DNA of 24,969 nucleotides, taken from the NCBI GenBank assembly GCA_004173415.1, contig SEHC01000002.1:1-24969 (forward strand), written 5' to 3'. Below are positions 6,165 to 13,860 of the stretch, piece after piece (positions within the stretch are counted from its first letter, which is position 1; each line of letters begins with the position of its first letter). The notes under the pieces were generated by a model. It saw only the letters and a program-made list of their open reading frames with translations. It did not search any database and was not told where the DNA came from. A program made the position numbers and the translations under genes. The DNA comes from Lysobacteraceae bacterium. GTDB lineage: Bacteria > Pseudomonadota > Gammaproteobacteria > Xanthomonadales > Xanthomonadaceae.

Positions 6165-7749
6165 AGGACTTCCTCCCTGTATTGGTGCTGCCACCGGCGC
6201 ATCGTACGGCACGCCTGCGGTATCACGTAACATCCCCGGCCAAGAGGGCGGCGGCGCCCGACGAGGCAGGCTCCTGTCCAACTACCAGGCAATCCCGGCC
6301 GCACCGCCGTCGCGGCGCATCGTCCGGTACCTGTTGCTGGCATTGCTGGCCTGCTACCTGGCGTCGGCCGCCTACCAGCTGCGCAAGCCGCTGCCGGATG
6401 GAATCAGCGCCGTGCATCCGTTGCGCCATGCCGGCAACGTGGGCCTGCTGACCGATGTCACCTATGTGGGCGCGGACGGCGCCTCCCGCAGCGACCAGCA
6501 GGTGTTCGACGAAGTGCTCCGGCTGGTGGGACAGGCCAAGCGCCTGGTGGTCATGGACATGTTCCTGTTCAACGACTTTGCCGGGGCCGACGCCGCCCCG
6601 CCCCTGCGCCCGCTGAGTGCGCAGCTCACCCGCGCCCTGGTCGAACGCAAGCTTGCAGTGCCGGGTCTGCAGGTGCTGCTGATCACCGACCCGATCAATA
6701 CGCTGTACGGGGGCATGGCCTCGGCCCATCTCGATACGTTGCGTGCCGCGGGGGTGGAGGTGGTGGTCACCGACCTGGCCCGCTTGCGCGCACCCAATCC
6801 GGCCTGGTCGGGCGCGTGGCAGCTGTGCTGCCGCTGGGCCGGCAACGACGAACGGGATGGCTGGCTTCCCAGTCCGTTCGGCGCCGGGAAAACCACCCTG
6901 CGCAGCTACCTGGCCCTGCTAAACCTCAATGCCAACCACCGCAAGACCCTGGTGGTCGACGTCGGCGACGACTGGGCCGCCCTGGTGGCCAGCGCAAACC
7001 CGCACGACGGCAGCAGCGCCCATAGCAATGTCGCCCTGCGCGTCGAAGGCGACGTCGCCCTCGACCTGCTCGAAAGTGAAAAGGCGGTCGTGGCGATGTC
7101 CGCAGGCCGCTGGCCGCGGGGCCTGCCCGCGCCTGCGCCGGTCTCGCCGCAACCCGCGGCAGGCACCCGGGCCCAGTTGCTGACCGAGTCCCGCATCCGT
7201 GATGCCCTGCTTGCCAGCCTCGCCACTGCCCGGCCCGGCGACCAGGTGGACGTTGCCGTGTTCTACCTTTCCCACCGCGGGCTGGTCCGGGCACTGGTCG
7301 CCGCACGCAAGCGCGGCGTGGTCCTGCGCGTGTTGCTGGACCCCAACCGGGATGCCTTCGGCCGGCTGAAGAACGGCATTCCCAACCGCCAGGCGGCGCT
7401 TGAACTGCACCAGGCCGGGGTGCCAGTCCGCTGGTGCGACACCCATGGCGAACAATGCCATGCCAAGTTCCTGCTCCGGCGCAGCGTCGACCGCGAAAGC
7501 GAACTGATCGTCGGCTCGGCCAATTACACCCGGCGCAACCTCGACGACTACAACCTGGAAAGCAGCCTGCGCGTGGTGGCTCCCGGCGATGCCACGGTCA
7601 GCGTGCAGGCGGCACGTTATTTCGAACAGGCCTGGAGCAATGGCGACGGCCGCCGGATCAGCCTGCCTTATGCCGCCTTCGAGGACCGCTCGCGCTGGCG
7701 CTACTGGCGCTATCGCTTCACCGAGGCCACGGGGCTGTCGAGCTTCTAG
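6112..7749 (+). CDS. Phospholipase D-like membrane-anchored protein, start uncertain
   Basis: A phospholipase D/cardiolipin synthase-like protein with one N-terminal membrane anchor, RYLLLALLACYLASAAYQL (about 6325-6385), followed by two PLD lobes. Lobe 1 has a perfect HxKxxxxD motif at 6937-6960 (HRKTLVVD). Lobe 2 has CHAKFLLRR (His codon at 7459), then ELIVGSANYTRRNLDDYNLE, but an Arg stands where the motif's Asp is expected. The catalytic part should face the periplasm if the anchor is an uncleaved signal. The reaction could be phosphatidyl transfer or hydrolysis; the substrate is unknown. No ATG or GTG exists in frame before the anchor. The TTG at 6112 lies inside the antisense of ridA, so a rare start (CTG at 6277 after a GAGG, or TTG at 6334) is more likely. 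Coordinates give the maximal frame. Confidence 0.85.
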   Translation: MNTAISERRLPTSNRWIIGLPPCIGAATGASYGTPAVSRNIPGQEGGGARRGRLLSNYQAIPAAPPSRRIVRYLLLALLACYLASAAYQLRKPLPDGISAVHPLRHAGNVGLLTDVTYVGADGASRSDQQVFDEVLRLVGQAKRLVVMDMFLFNDFAGADAAPPLRPLSAQLTRALVERKLAVPGLQVLLITDPINTLYGGMASAHLDTLRAAGVEVVVTDLARLRAPNPAWSGAWQLCCRWAGNDERDGWLPSPFGAGKTTLRSYLALLNLNANHRKTLVVDVGDDWAALVASANPHDGSSAHSNVALRVEGDVALDLLESEKAVVAMSAGRWPRGLPAPAPVSPQPAAGTRAQLLTESRIRDALLASLATARPGDQVDVAVFYLSHRGLVRALVAARKRGVVLRVLLDPNRDAFGRLKNGIPNRQAALELHQAGVPVRWCDTHGEQCHAKFLLRRSVDRESELIVGSANYTRRNLDDYNLESSLRVVAPGDATVSVQAARYFEQAWSNGDGRRISLPYAAFEDRSRWRYWRYRFTEATGLSSF

Positions 7750-7786
7750 GTCCACGCGATGGCCGGGCTCGCAGCCTCCACCCGGA

Positions 7787-8899
7787 TCAGGGTGGATCCG
7801 CAGGGCCGGCTGCACCAGTGGCCCCGGCTCCGACCAGAGCTACGATCTCTGCATCGGTGATCGGCGCAATGCGCGCATCGAAGCGTGCGTTCAGCAGTGC
7901 GACCAGCGACTGCGCCCAGCAAGCGTTCCACGCGGTGCCGGCGTGCCCATCCTCCAACACGGCGTGGTGGGATTCATCGCCCGAAGTATTGCTGACCCGC
8001 AGCCCCGGGAGTTGCAGGTCGCGATAGGCCGGCAGGCCGGCGGAATCCCGCGAGCCCCAGTGCCCTGCGAACCAGGCCCGGTCATCGAAAAAGGCGATCC
8101 GCCGGTCCGCGTCGGCCATCTTCCGCAACGGCGCATCGAAGGCATCCAGGCCCGCCTGGATATTGGCCAGCGCGGCGGGCGACTGCCAGCGATCCAGGTT
8201 GGGCGGCCAATCGGCGTTGTTGAATATGCCTACCAGCACGATCCGCAGGCCGGGTTGCCGCGCGTGCAGGAGTGCGACCGAACGGTCCAGGGCTGCCACG
8301 CATCCTGCAATGGTCTGCAGCGCGCTCGAAGTGGCCGCGTCGCGGGCCAGGGCTTCAAGCGCTTCCCCACCGCCAAAAGAGTTGACGCCCATCCGGATCA
8401 CCACGATGCCGTCGTGCCAACGCGCCGGCTCCCCTTCCATCAGCGCCAGCAACTGCCGCACCTGCGCCTGCGGACTGTCCAGCAGGTCGTCGCATCCGGC
8501 GCCGGTGATCGCGAAGTTGTAGCGGAAGTCCCGCTTGCGTGGCGAGCGCGGGGCGGCACCCAACACGCGGCCGGCGCGGGCCAGGATCCGCCGGTAGCCG
8601 TACATTCCCCAGGGACCGAGATCAAGATTTTTCCCGCGCAGGCGATCCAGGACCTCGGTCCATTGCAGGGAGCCCTGGCGGAAGGCGCCGCCGCGCATCG
8701 GGCTGGCGATAGGGAAAGTGTAGATGTCCTGGTAAGAATGACTGTCCGAATCCCCGATCACCGCCAGCGCGACGGCGGCGGCATCGGCGGGATCGGGCGG
8801 CACCAGGATCCTCTCCCGCTCCACCTGCCACCTCCAGGCGACCAGGGCGCAGAGGGCGATCGCACATGCCGCAAGCAGGTAACCCATGGGTCGGCGCAT
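7787..8899 (-). CDS. SGNH/GDSL-type hydrolase, membrane-anchored
   Basis: A 370-residue protein with an N-terminal signal anchor (MGYLLAACAIALCALVAW, residues 5-22). The SGNH fold is indicated by the nucleophile block AVIGDSDSHSYQD (Ser 51), a possible oxyanion Gly in FAITGAGCDDLL, the block III GxN in VIRMGVNSFGGG (Asn 173) and the final Asp 317/His 319 pair in LEDGHAGTAWNA. It is probably an esterase or O-acyl hydrolase acting in the periplasm, perhaps on a surface polysaccharide; that target is inference. Its stop converges on the PLD-like gene 38 bases away, and a 7-bp hairpin (TCCACCC 7777-7783 with GGGTGGA 7790-7796) straddles its stop codon. No co-transcribed neighbour is seen. Confidence 0.85.
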   Translation of the reverse strand: MRRPMGYLLAACAIALCALVAWRWQVERERILVPPDPADAAAVALAVIGDSDSHSYQDIYTFPIASPMRGGAFRQGSLQWTEVLDRLRGKNLDLGPWGMYGYRRILARAGRVLGAAPRSPRKRDFRYNFAITGAGCDDLLDSPQAQVRQLLALMEGEPARWHDGIVVIRMGVNSFGGGEALEALARDAATSSALQTIAGCVAALDRSVALLHARQPGLRIVLVGIFNNADWPPNLDRWQSPAALANIQAGLDAFDAPLRKMADADRRIAFFDDRAWFAGHWGSRDSAGLPAYRDLQLPGLRVSNTSGDESHHAVLEDGHAGTAWNACWAQSLVALLNARFDARIAPITDAEIVALVGAGATGAAGPADPP

Positions 8900-9164
8900 T
8901 CAGCGGAGCGTTCTGTCGGGATTGCAGTACACAACGCAAGTCGCGGCGGGGATTGGTCAAAGCCGGGGCACGGTCTTCGCACCGCCTGCCCCGGCCGGTC
9001 CGGAATACAGGCCGTGAATGGCGAAAATGGCCCATGGCGTAGGATGGGCACGGAGAAAGCTCTTCCACGCGTCTCGCCCGGCCGCACTTCAGTCGCCCGC
9101 TGCGCTCCCTTCCCCGCGTCGTCCCGGCCCCGGGACTCCACCGACGCCTTCCCTGGAGCGCCCC

Positions 9165-9848
9165 ATGCCGGGCTACACCACCCGCCTGCTTACCGTCCGC
9201 CTGGGTGGACATGACTTCCGCATCCGTGCGCTCAGCGACCTGCAGCAGTTCGCCGACCCGACCGGGCGTGCGCAACGGGCGGGCATTTCCTCCGCATTGT
9301 GGAGCATGTTCGGCCAGCCCTGGCCCGCGGGGCGGGTACTGGCCCAGGCCATGAGCAGTTTCGACGTCGCCGGCAAGCGGATCCTGGAACTGGGTTGCGG
9401 CCTGGGCCTGTCCAGCCTGGTCCTTGCCCATCGCGGCGCCAACGTGGTCGCCAGCGACCACCATCCGCTGGCGGAGTCATTCCTGGCCTACAACGCGGGG
9501 CTGAACGACCTGCCTGCAGTCACCTACCGCGACCTGCCCTGGGCCGTCCCTGACGCGACCCTGGGCACCTTCGACCTGATCATCGGCAGCGACATCCTGT
9601 ACGAGCGCGACCATGCCATCCAGGTCGCGGCGATGATGCTGCGCCACGCCCGTCCTGATGCCGAACTGCTGCTCACCGATCCGGGGCGCGGCAACAGCGC
9701 TCCTTTCACGCGGGCCATGGCGACACAGGGATACGAAGTATCCGAACGGCGCAGCCGCTTCGACGAGAAGGACACCGAACCCTTCCGCGGCCGACTGCTC
9801 AGCTACCGCCGGGGCACGCCCATGACCACTGCGTTGGCGGCCCGGTGA
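9165..9848 (+). CDS. SAM-dependent methyltransferase (methyltransferase family 16-like)
   Basis: A 227-residue class I methyltransferase. Motif I is GKRILELGCGLGLSSLVLAHRG (residues 70-91), the acidic end of strand 2 is ANVVASDHHPLA, and motif IV is TFDLIIGSDILYERD. The GSDILYE form and the lead-in SALWSMFGQPWPAGRVLAQ resemble the METTL21/family 16 group that methylates protein lysines, so a protein substrate is my best inference. The ATG at 9165 is set by TGGAG 6 bases upstream; the frame is open to 9018 but the extra N-terminus is Pro/Arg-rich and not family-like. The stop TGA overlaps the GTG start of the next gene (GTGA), indicating translational coupling with the YkgJ-type protein. Confidence 0.88.
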   Translation: MPGYTTRLLTVRLGGHDFRIRALSDLQQFADPTGRAQRAGISSALWSMFGQPWPAGRVLAQAMSSFDVAGKRILELGCGLGLSSLVLAHRGANVVASDHHPLAESFLAYNAGLNDLPAVTYRDLPWAVPDATLGTFDLIIGSDILYERDHAIQVAAMMLRHARPDAELLLTDPGRGNSAPFTRAMATQGYEVSERRSRFDEKDTEPFRGRLLSYRRGTPMTTALAAR

Positions 9849-10180
9849 ACGCGATCCCGCTGCATCTGCTTCCGGGTATCGACGCCTCGGTTTCGTGCTC
9901 GAGTTGCGACGCGGTGTGCTGCCGCCTGACCGTGGTGGTTATGCCCGAGGACCGGGTGCCGCGTCATTTCGTCGAACGCAACGACCACGGCGTCGAAGTG
10001 ATGGCCCACGGCGAGGACGGCTGGTGCGCGGCGCTCGATCCGCTGCGCATGTGCTGCAGCATCTACGACCAGCGTCCCGGGATCTGCCGCAAGTTCGCCA
10101 TGGGCAGCGAGTACTGCCGGGAAGAGCGCGAGATCTACCGCACCCGCTACGATCACGTGGATATCCCCGCCGGCCCCTAG
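9845..10180 (+). CDS. YkgJ family cysteine-cluster protein
   Basis: A 111-residue protein with the cysteine pattern of the YkgJ (CxxCxxxCC) family: Cys 18, 21, 25 and 26 in SCSSCDAVCCRL, then Cys 61, Cys 70/71 in RMCCSIYDQRPGICRKF, Cys 81 and Cys 91. Such proteins are thought to bind zinc or an iron-sulfur cluster; the exact role is not known. The start is GTG at 9845 inside the stop of the methyltransferase gene (GTGA), so translation is coupled. The pairing suggests the two act on a common protein or cofactor, which is inference. The family identity is firm. Confidence 0.9.
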   Translation: MNAIPLHLLPGIDASVSCSSCDAVCCRLTVVVMPEDRVPRHFVERNDHGVEVMAHGEDGWCAALDPLRMCCSIYDQRPGICRKFAMGSEYCREEREIYRTRYDHVDIPAGP

Positions 10181-10224
10181 CCTGGACCCGGTCCCGCCCG
10201 CGCGCCGCCTGCATGGCCGCTGCG

Positions 10225-10395
10225 CTACAGGCTGCCGGGCCGGTGCCGTTCCTGCCAGGCCGCCAGGTCCCGCTCGAAGCGTGCCATCGCCCTGTCGTAG
10301 ACGTCGTACACGCAGTTGACACAGCCCTCCCCGCAACAATCGGAGGGGTCGGGTTCGACAGGCGGCAGTGGCGGCGGATCCGGATCGGCTTGCAT
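10225..10395 (-). CDS. Oxidoreductase-like small protein with CC..CxxC motif (56 aa)
   Basis: A 56-residue frame that is easily missed by length cut-offs. It starts MQADPDPPPLPPVEPDPSDC and continues CGEGCVNCVYDVYDRAMARF, then a helix ending LAAWQERHRPGSL. The DCCGxGCxNCVxDxY pattern followed by an amphipathic helix is that of the oxidoreductase-like N-terminal domain (PF09791), which also occurs as stand-alone small proteins in bacteria. Cys 20, 21, 25 and 28 probably bind a metal or form a redox site. The ATG at 10395 lies 39 bases from the divergent ATG of the metallopeptidase gene; the Shine-Dalgarno is weak (GGCGAG). The gene converges on the YkgJ gene, another Cys-rich product. Confidence 0.82.
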   Translation of the reverse strand: MQADPDPPPLPPVEPDPSDCCGEGCVNCVYDVYDRAMARFERDLAAWQERHRPGSL

Positions 10396-10433
10396 CTCGC
10401 CACTGTATCGCCGCCAGCCGGTATCGTTGCGCC

Positions 10434-10961
10434 ATGGCGACCCTGAAATATCTTTCCGGCTACCCCGAACACGTCCTGGCCCAGGTCCGCGCGTTGATCG
10501 AGGGCGACCGGCTGGGCAGCCTGCTCCAAGGCAGGTATGGCCAGGCCCATGCGATCCGAAACGACCGGCAACTGTACGAATATACGGTGCAGATCAAGGA
10601 GCGATACCTGCGCAAGGCCTCGCCCTTGGACAAGGTGGTCTACGACAACCGGCTGCAGGTGGTGAAGCATGCGCTGGGCACCCATACCAGCGTGTCGCGG
10701 GTGCAGGGAAGCCGGCTCAAGGCTAGCCGCGAGATCCGGATCGCCAGCGTGTTCCGCGATGCCCCGGCCGAATTCCTGAAGATGATCGTGGTCCACGAGC
10801 TGGCCCACCTGAAGGAAAGCGAGCACAACAAGCCTTTCTACCAGCTATGCGAGTACATGGCCGCGGACTACCACCAGCTGGAATTCGACCTGCGCTTGTA
10901 CCTGACCCACCTGGAGTCGCGCCAGGAGAGTCCGTCGCCTGGCGCTGATGCAGCGGGGTGA
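10434..10961 (+). CDS. YgjP-like M48-family metallopeptidase domain protein
   Basis: A 175-residue protein of the YgjP/DUF45 group. The zinc site is clear: VVHELAHLKESEHNKPFYQLC, split as HELAH at residues 121-125 with catalytic Glu 122 and a third ligand, His 131, in SEHNKPF. The upstream strand SREIRIASVFRDAP precedes the helix as in the family. The usual N-terminal part is present but shortened compared with full YgjP (about 230 residues). Related SprT/WSS1 proteases act on DNA-protein crosslinks, but bacterial YgjP substrates are not established. The start ATG at 10434 is preferred to the open upstream frame because that region encodes the divergent Cys-motif gene on the other strand. Confidence 0.88.
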   Translation: MATLKYLSGYPEHVLAQVRALIEGDRLGSLLQGRYGQAHAIRNDRQLYEYTVQIKERYLRKASPLDKVVYDNRLQVVKHALGTHTSVSRVQGSRLKASREIRIASVFRDAPAEFLKMIVVHELAHLKESEHNKPFYQLCEYMAADYHQLEFDLRLYLTHLESRQESPSPGADAAG

Positions 10962-10985
10962 TCCTGGGCACTCGGCCGCGCAGCC

Positions 10986-11597
10986 TCAGCCGGTGACCCG
11001 GCGGAGATTCGCACGGGCCATGGCGTCATAGCGCAGGTGGAAGAAGTCGCTGAGGTAGATGCGCTCCCGCGCAAGCAGGCCTTTCAGGAACCGCTTCCGG
11101 TTCAACCGGAACAGGAATCCCGGCAGTTTGCCGCGGTATTCCTCGGCAATGCCCCGGTCGTAGGCATCGAAGACATCCGGCGATGCGCCCAGTATCGCCA
11201 TGTCGCAGTCGAGGAAATGCCGGGCATCCAGCGAGAACCCGTCCTCGCCGAAGTCACCGGGGGAGAATTGGCCGTGGCGCGCGGTGAGGTTCACCAGTTC
11301 GGCCACGCGCAATGCATCGATGCCATGTCCCGGCAGCCAGCGCGCGACATGGTCCACCGCCAGCCCCGCCGAAAGCGCCTCGTTTTCCTTGCTTCCGGCC
11401 TCATAGACGGCATCGTGGTAGAGCACGGCCAGGTAGACCTCGGCCGGCTGGGCCCATCCCGGCCCCGCGCTCACTTCAGCGAAGCGATGCAACACTTCCT
11501 GCACGTGCCCGAAATTATGGTATGCGCGCGGCGGCGTCGCATAGGCCGCTTCTAGCGTCGCCAGCATCGAGGTGGGCAGGGTCAGCGGCGCGGTCAT
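10986..11597 (-). CDS. HD-superfamily metal-dependent phosphohydrolase (COG4339-like)
   Basis: A 203-residue protein with the HD-domain pattern: PRAYHNFGHVQEVL (His 27 and His 31), AVLYHDAVYE (His 61, Asp 62) and a later LDCDMAILGAS with a candidate Asp ligand. This matches the family annotated as predicted HD phosphohydrolases, often mislabelled as NMDA receptor subunit-like. The natural substrate is unknown; a nucleotide or phosphate ester is likely from the fold. The ATG at 11597 is chosen because GGAG lies 5 bases upstream; a GTG at 11603 would add two residues. It is convergent with the metallopeptidase gene, 24 bases apart. Confidence 0.88.
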   Translation of the reverse strand: MTAPLTLPTSMLATLEAAYATPPRAYHNFGHVQEVLHRFAEVSAGPGWAQPAEVYLAVLYHDAVYEAGSKENEALSAGLAVDHVARWLPGHGIDALRVAELVNLTARHGQFSPGDFGEDGFSLDARHFLDCDMAILGASPDVFDAYDRGIAEEYRGKLPGFLFRLNRKRFLKGLLARERIYLSDFFHLRYDAMARANLRRVTG

Positions 11598-11722
11598 CGG
11601 CACTCCGGCAGGATCGACATCGCCACTATAACGCCCTCGTGCACGGCCACCCGGGCATCACCGTCAGCGCCAGTGCGGTCATGGGCTTGCGCCGAGCCAT
11701 GCGCGCGCGGGCGCTTGCTGCA

Positions 11723-12067
11723 TCATTCCGCGATGAACGCGGTGATGTCGAAATGCAGATCCATCAGCGCACCAGCCGCCAACCTTACCGTCACCACGTC
11801 GTAGTGAGGGGGGCCGGTGACCCTGCCCCGGGATTGCAGCGTGGCGCCGGGCAGGTTCTGACGGATCCATTCGAGTTCGGCGGCGAGGCCCTCGGCGGGC
11901 GAGCGCGCACCGCCGATGACAACTGCCTTCCTGATGGTCGAGCCATCACCACCCGAATATGCAATCGTCGGCAACGACGCTGTCGGCTGCGCCCCCGTCG
12001 GCGCAACAACCAGCATCAGCGACATCAGCGGTGCCGCCAGCTTGAACCGGTGAAGGGATCTGGGCAT
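11723..12067 (-). CDS. Exported hypothetical protein with GGDGS...FDIT motif
   Basis: A 114-residue protein with a signal peptide, KLAAPLMSLMLVVAPTGAQ, cleaved around residues 26-27. The mature part has IAYSGGDGSTIRKAVVIGGA, a helix AEGLAAELEWIRQNLPG, then YDVVTVRLAAGALMDLHFDI and ends FIAE. I have the impression of a widespread family of small exported proteins with a GDGSxxxxAVVI start and a FDIT end, but I cannot name it and no function is known. The ATG at 12067 has AGGA 6 bases upstream. It is divergent from the Gln/Arg-rich gene with 275 bases between them. Confidence 0.78.
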   Translation of the reverse strand: MPRSLHRFKLAAPLMSLMLVVAPTGAQPTASLPTIAYSGGDGSTIRKAVVIGGARSPAEGLAAELEWIRQNLPGATLQSRGRVTGPPHYDVVTVRLAAGALMDLHFDITAFIAE

Positions 12068-12218
12068 GGAATGTCCTGTCGGGTGGGCAATAACAGCTGC
12101 TTGACCGGTGATGCAATTATTCTCGGCGATCAGGCGCGACGCTGTGTTCCGGCACGGCTGGTGGTGGCGCAGACTGGTCGGATCGCGCCACGCATCGTTC
12201 CATCGCTGCCTCGAATGT

Positions 12219-12230
12219 GTAATCGGTTAC
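12219..12230. promoter_or_regulatory. Operator-like palindrome GTAATCGGTTAC
   Basis: GTAA and TTAC flank a central TCGG in the divergent intergenic region, 112 bases before the first codon of the Gln/Arg-rich gene. The form, with a CG near the centre, resembles LacI-family operators. No regulator gene is in the window and the arms are only 4 bases, so chance is quite possible. Confidence 0.25.
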
Positions 12231-12342
12231 GCCTTCCGCCAGCTAAATGGCACGAGCCAGCCTCATCGTTCATTCATCGCTCCAGCCGTGAACTACGCCC
12301 AGGCCAACTACACCGTTGGTGATTCCGAACAAGGGAACCGAC

Positions 12343-13773
12343 ATGAAACTCTCCTCACGCCAACAGAAGATCTGGTCCGTCGCTTTGGGCACGGCCCTGG
12401 TCCTGGGCATGGGCGCAAATGCCACGGCGCAGGATCGCGGTGGTCCAGGCCGGGACAATGACAAGGAGCAGGATGACAACAAGGCCAGGGTCGAACAGCG
12501 CCGCCAGCAGATCGAAGCGCGGCAGAACCAGGCCCGCCAAGAGCAGGCTGGCCGCCAGCAGCAGGCCCAGCGCAATGGCGAAGCCCAGCGTCAGCAGGCC
12601 GAAGCCCGGCAGGACGCCGTGCGCCAGCAACAGCAGCGCCGCAACGACGACCAGCGCCAACAGGCTGCCCGCCAGCAGGCCGAGCGGCAGCAGCAGGACC
12701 GTCGCAACGAACAGGCGCAGCGCCAGCGCGATCAGGCGCAGCGTGAACAGGCCCAGCGCCAGCAGGTTGTTCGCCAAGGCGAGCGCCAGCAACGGCAGCG
12801 CGAGGACGAAGCTCGCCAAAGTGCAGTCCTCGAGCGGCAGGCCCGTGTGCGCGCGGATCAATCGCGAGCCAACCAGCGGGGGCTGGAGCAACGCGAACAG
12901 GCGCAGCGTGGCCAGCTCCAGCGTCAGCAGGCGCAGCGCGAGCAGGCGCAGCGTGAGCAGGCCCGCCGTCAGCAGGCGGCGGAACAGGATCGCACACGCG
13001 GCGACAACGCACGCCAGCAGGCCGCCCGCGAGGCCGCGGCCCGGCAGCAGGAACGTCGCATGTCCGGCCAGCCGGCTCGCATGACCGGTGGCAACCAGCC
13101 CAGCCGTGTCGATTCCCGCAACGACGAGCGTCGTGATGAACAGCGTCGCGACGAACAACGCCGGTTGAGCCGCGAAGTACAGGAACGGCGGATCCGCGAA
13201 GAGCGCCAGCGCGCCGAGCGATTCCGCGTGCAGAGCCAGCGCTATGACCGCAACACGTGGGAGCAGCGCTACGCCCGCCAATTGCGTGACCAGCGGCGCA
13301 ACCAGCAGTACCGCTACCAGCAGCAGTACTTCGAACGCCTGCGCCAACAACAGCAGCGTTTCAGCGCGCGCAACTACAACTACTACAACGACCCCTATTA
13401 CTACACCCCCGCCAGCTACCGCTATTCCTACGGCGGCCGTTCCTATGAGACCAACCGTTATGGTCGCGACCTGATGAACCAGGCCGTCAACTACGGTTAC
13501 CAGGAAGGGTTGCGTGCCGGCCAGGCCGACCGCTACGACGGCTGGCGCAACGACTATCGCAACAGCTATGCCTATGAGGACGCCAATTACGGCTACAACG
13601 GCTATTACCTGGACCAGGGCCAGTACAACTACTACTTCCGCCAGGGTTTCCAGCGCGGCTATGAGGACGGCTATCGTGATGACTATCGCTACGGCCGCCG
13701 TGGCGACGACGGCAATTACGGCATCCTGGCCAGCGTGCTGGCGGTGATCCTGGGACTGCAGTTGATCAATTGA
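12343..13773 (+). CDS. Exported Gln/Arg-rich repetitive protein with Tyr-rich C-terminus
   Basis: A 476-residue protein. Residues 1-30 form a signal peptide (WSVALGTALVLGMGANATAQ) with likely cleavage after ATA. Residues 31 to about 340 are low-complexity Gln/Arg/Ala/Glu, built from loose repeats of the type QAQREQAQRQQ, and should form long charged helices or coiled coil. From about 343 a Tyr-rich domain begins (NYNYYNDPYYYTPASYRYSY). It contains two related motifs, YGYQEGLRAGQADR and YYFRQGFQRGYEDGY, and the protein ends with a hydrophobic tail, YGILASVLAVILGLQLIN. I recall related Tyr-rich ends in proteins of Xanthomonadaceae, function unknown. An outer-surface or periplasmic structural role is inference. 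The ATG at 12343 has AAGGGAA just upstream. A perfect terminator follows. The hydrophobic antisense frame across it is a shadow. Confidence 0.88.
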   Translation: MKLSSRQQKIWSVALGTALVLGMGANATAQDRGGPGRDNDKEQDDNKARVEQRRQQIEARQNQARQEQAGRQQQAQRNGEAQRQQAEARQDAVRQQQQRRNDDQRQQAARQQAERQQQDRRNEQAQRQRDQAQREQAQRQQVVRQGERQQRQREDEARQSAVLERQARVRADQSRANQRGLEQREQAQRGQLQRQQAQREQAQREQARRQQAAEQDRTRGDNARQQAAREAAARQQERRMSGQPARMTGGNQPSRVDSRNDERRDEQRRDEQRRLSREVQERRIREERQRAERFRVQSQRYDRNTWEQRYARQLRDQRRNQQYRYQQQYFERLRQQQQRFSARNYNYYNDPYYYTPASYRYSYGGRSYETNRYGRDLMNQAVNYGYQEGLRAGQADRYDGWRNDYRNSYAYEDANYGYNGYYLDQGQYNYYFRQGFQRGYEDGYRDDYRYGRRGDDGNYGILASVLAVILGLQLIN

Positions 13774-13808
13774 ACGGCGACGGCGCAGCGATCCACCATC
13801 CCCGAACG

Positions 13809-13835
13809 AAAACGCCCGGCAATGCCGGGCGTTTT
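13809..13835. terminator. Bidirectional intrinsic terminator
   Basis: AAAACGCCCGGC (13809-13820) pairs perfectly over 12 bases with GCCGGGCGTTTT (13824-13835) around the loop AAT. Both sides end in a T/A run, so it can stop both the rightward Gln/Arg-rich gene and the leftward DUF6445 gene, whose stops lie 35 and 25 bases away. Confidence 0.9.
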
Positions 13836-13860
13836 CATGCCTGCCGATGGAACTCGGACG

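Noticed and set aside
7777..7796. Terminator between the PLD-like and SGNH genes
   Set aside because: The 7-bp hairpin covers the SGNH stop codon and has no T-tract on either side.
12101..12124. TTGACC...TATTCT as a promoter of the Gln/Arg-rich gene
   Set aside because: The spacing of 11 bases is far too short for a sigma-70 promoter.
12355..13350. 331-codon hydrophobic frame opposite the Gln/Arg-rich gene, looking like a membrane protein
   Set aside because: Leu/Ala/Val arise because CAG/CGC/GCC codons read backwards as CTG/GCG/GGC. The sense gene has a signal peptide, ribosome site and terminator.
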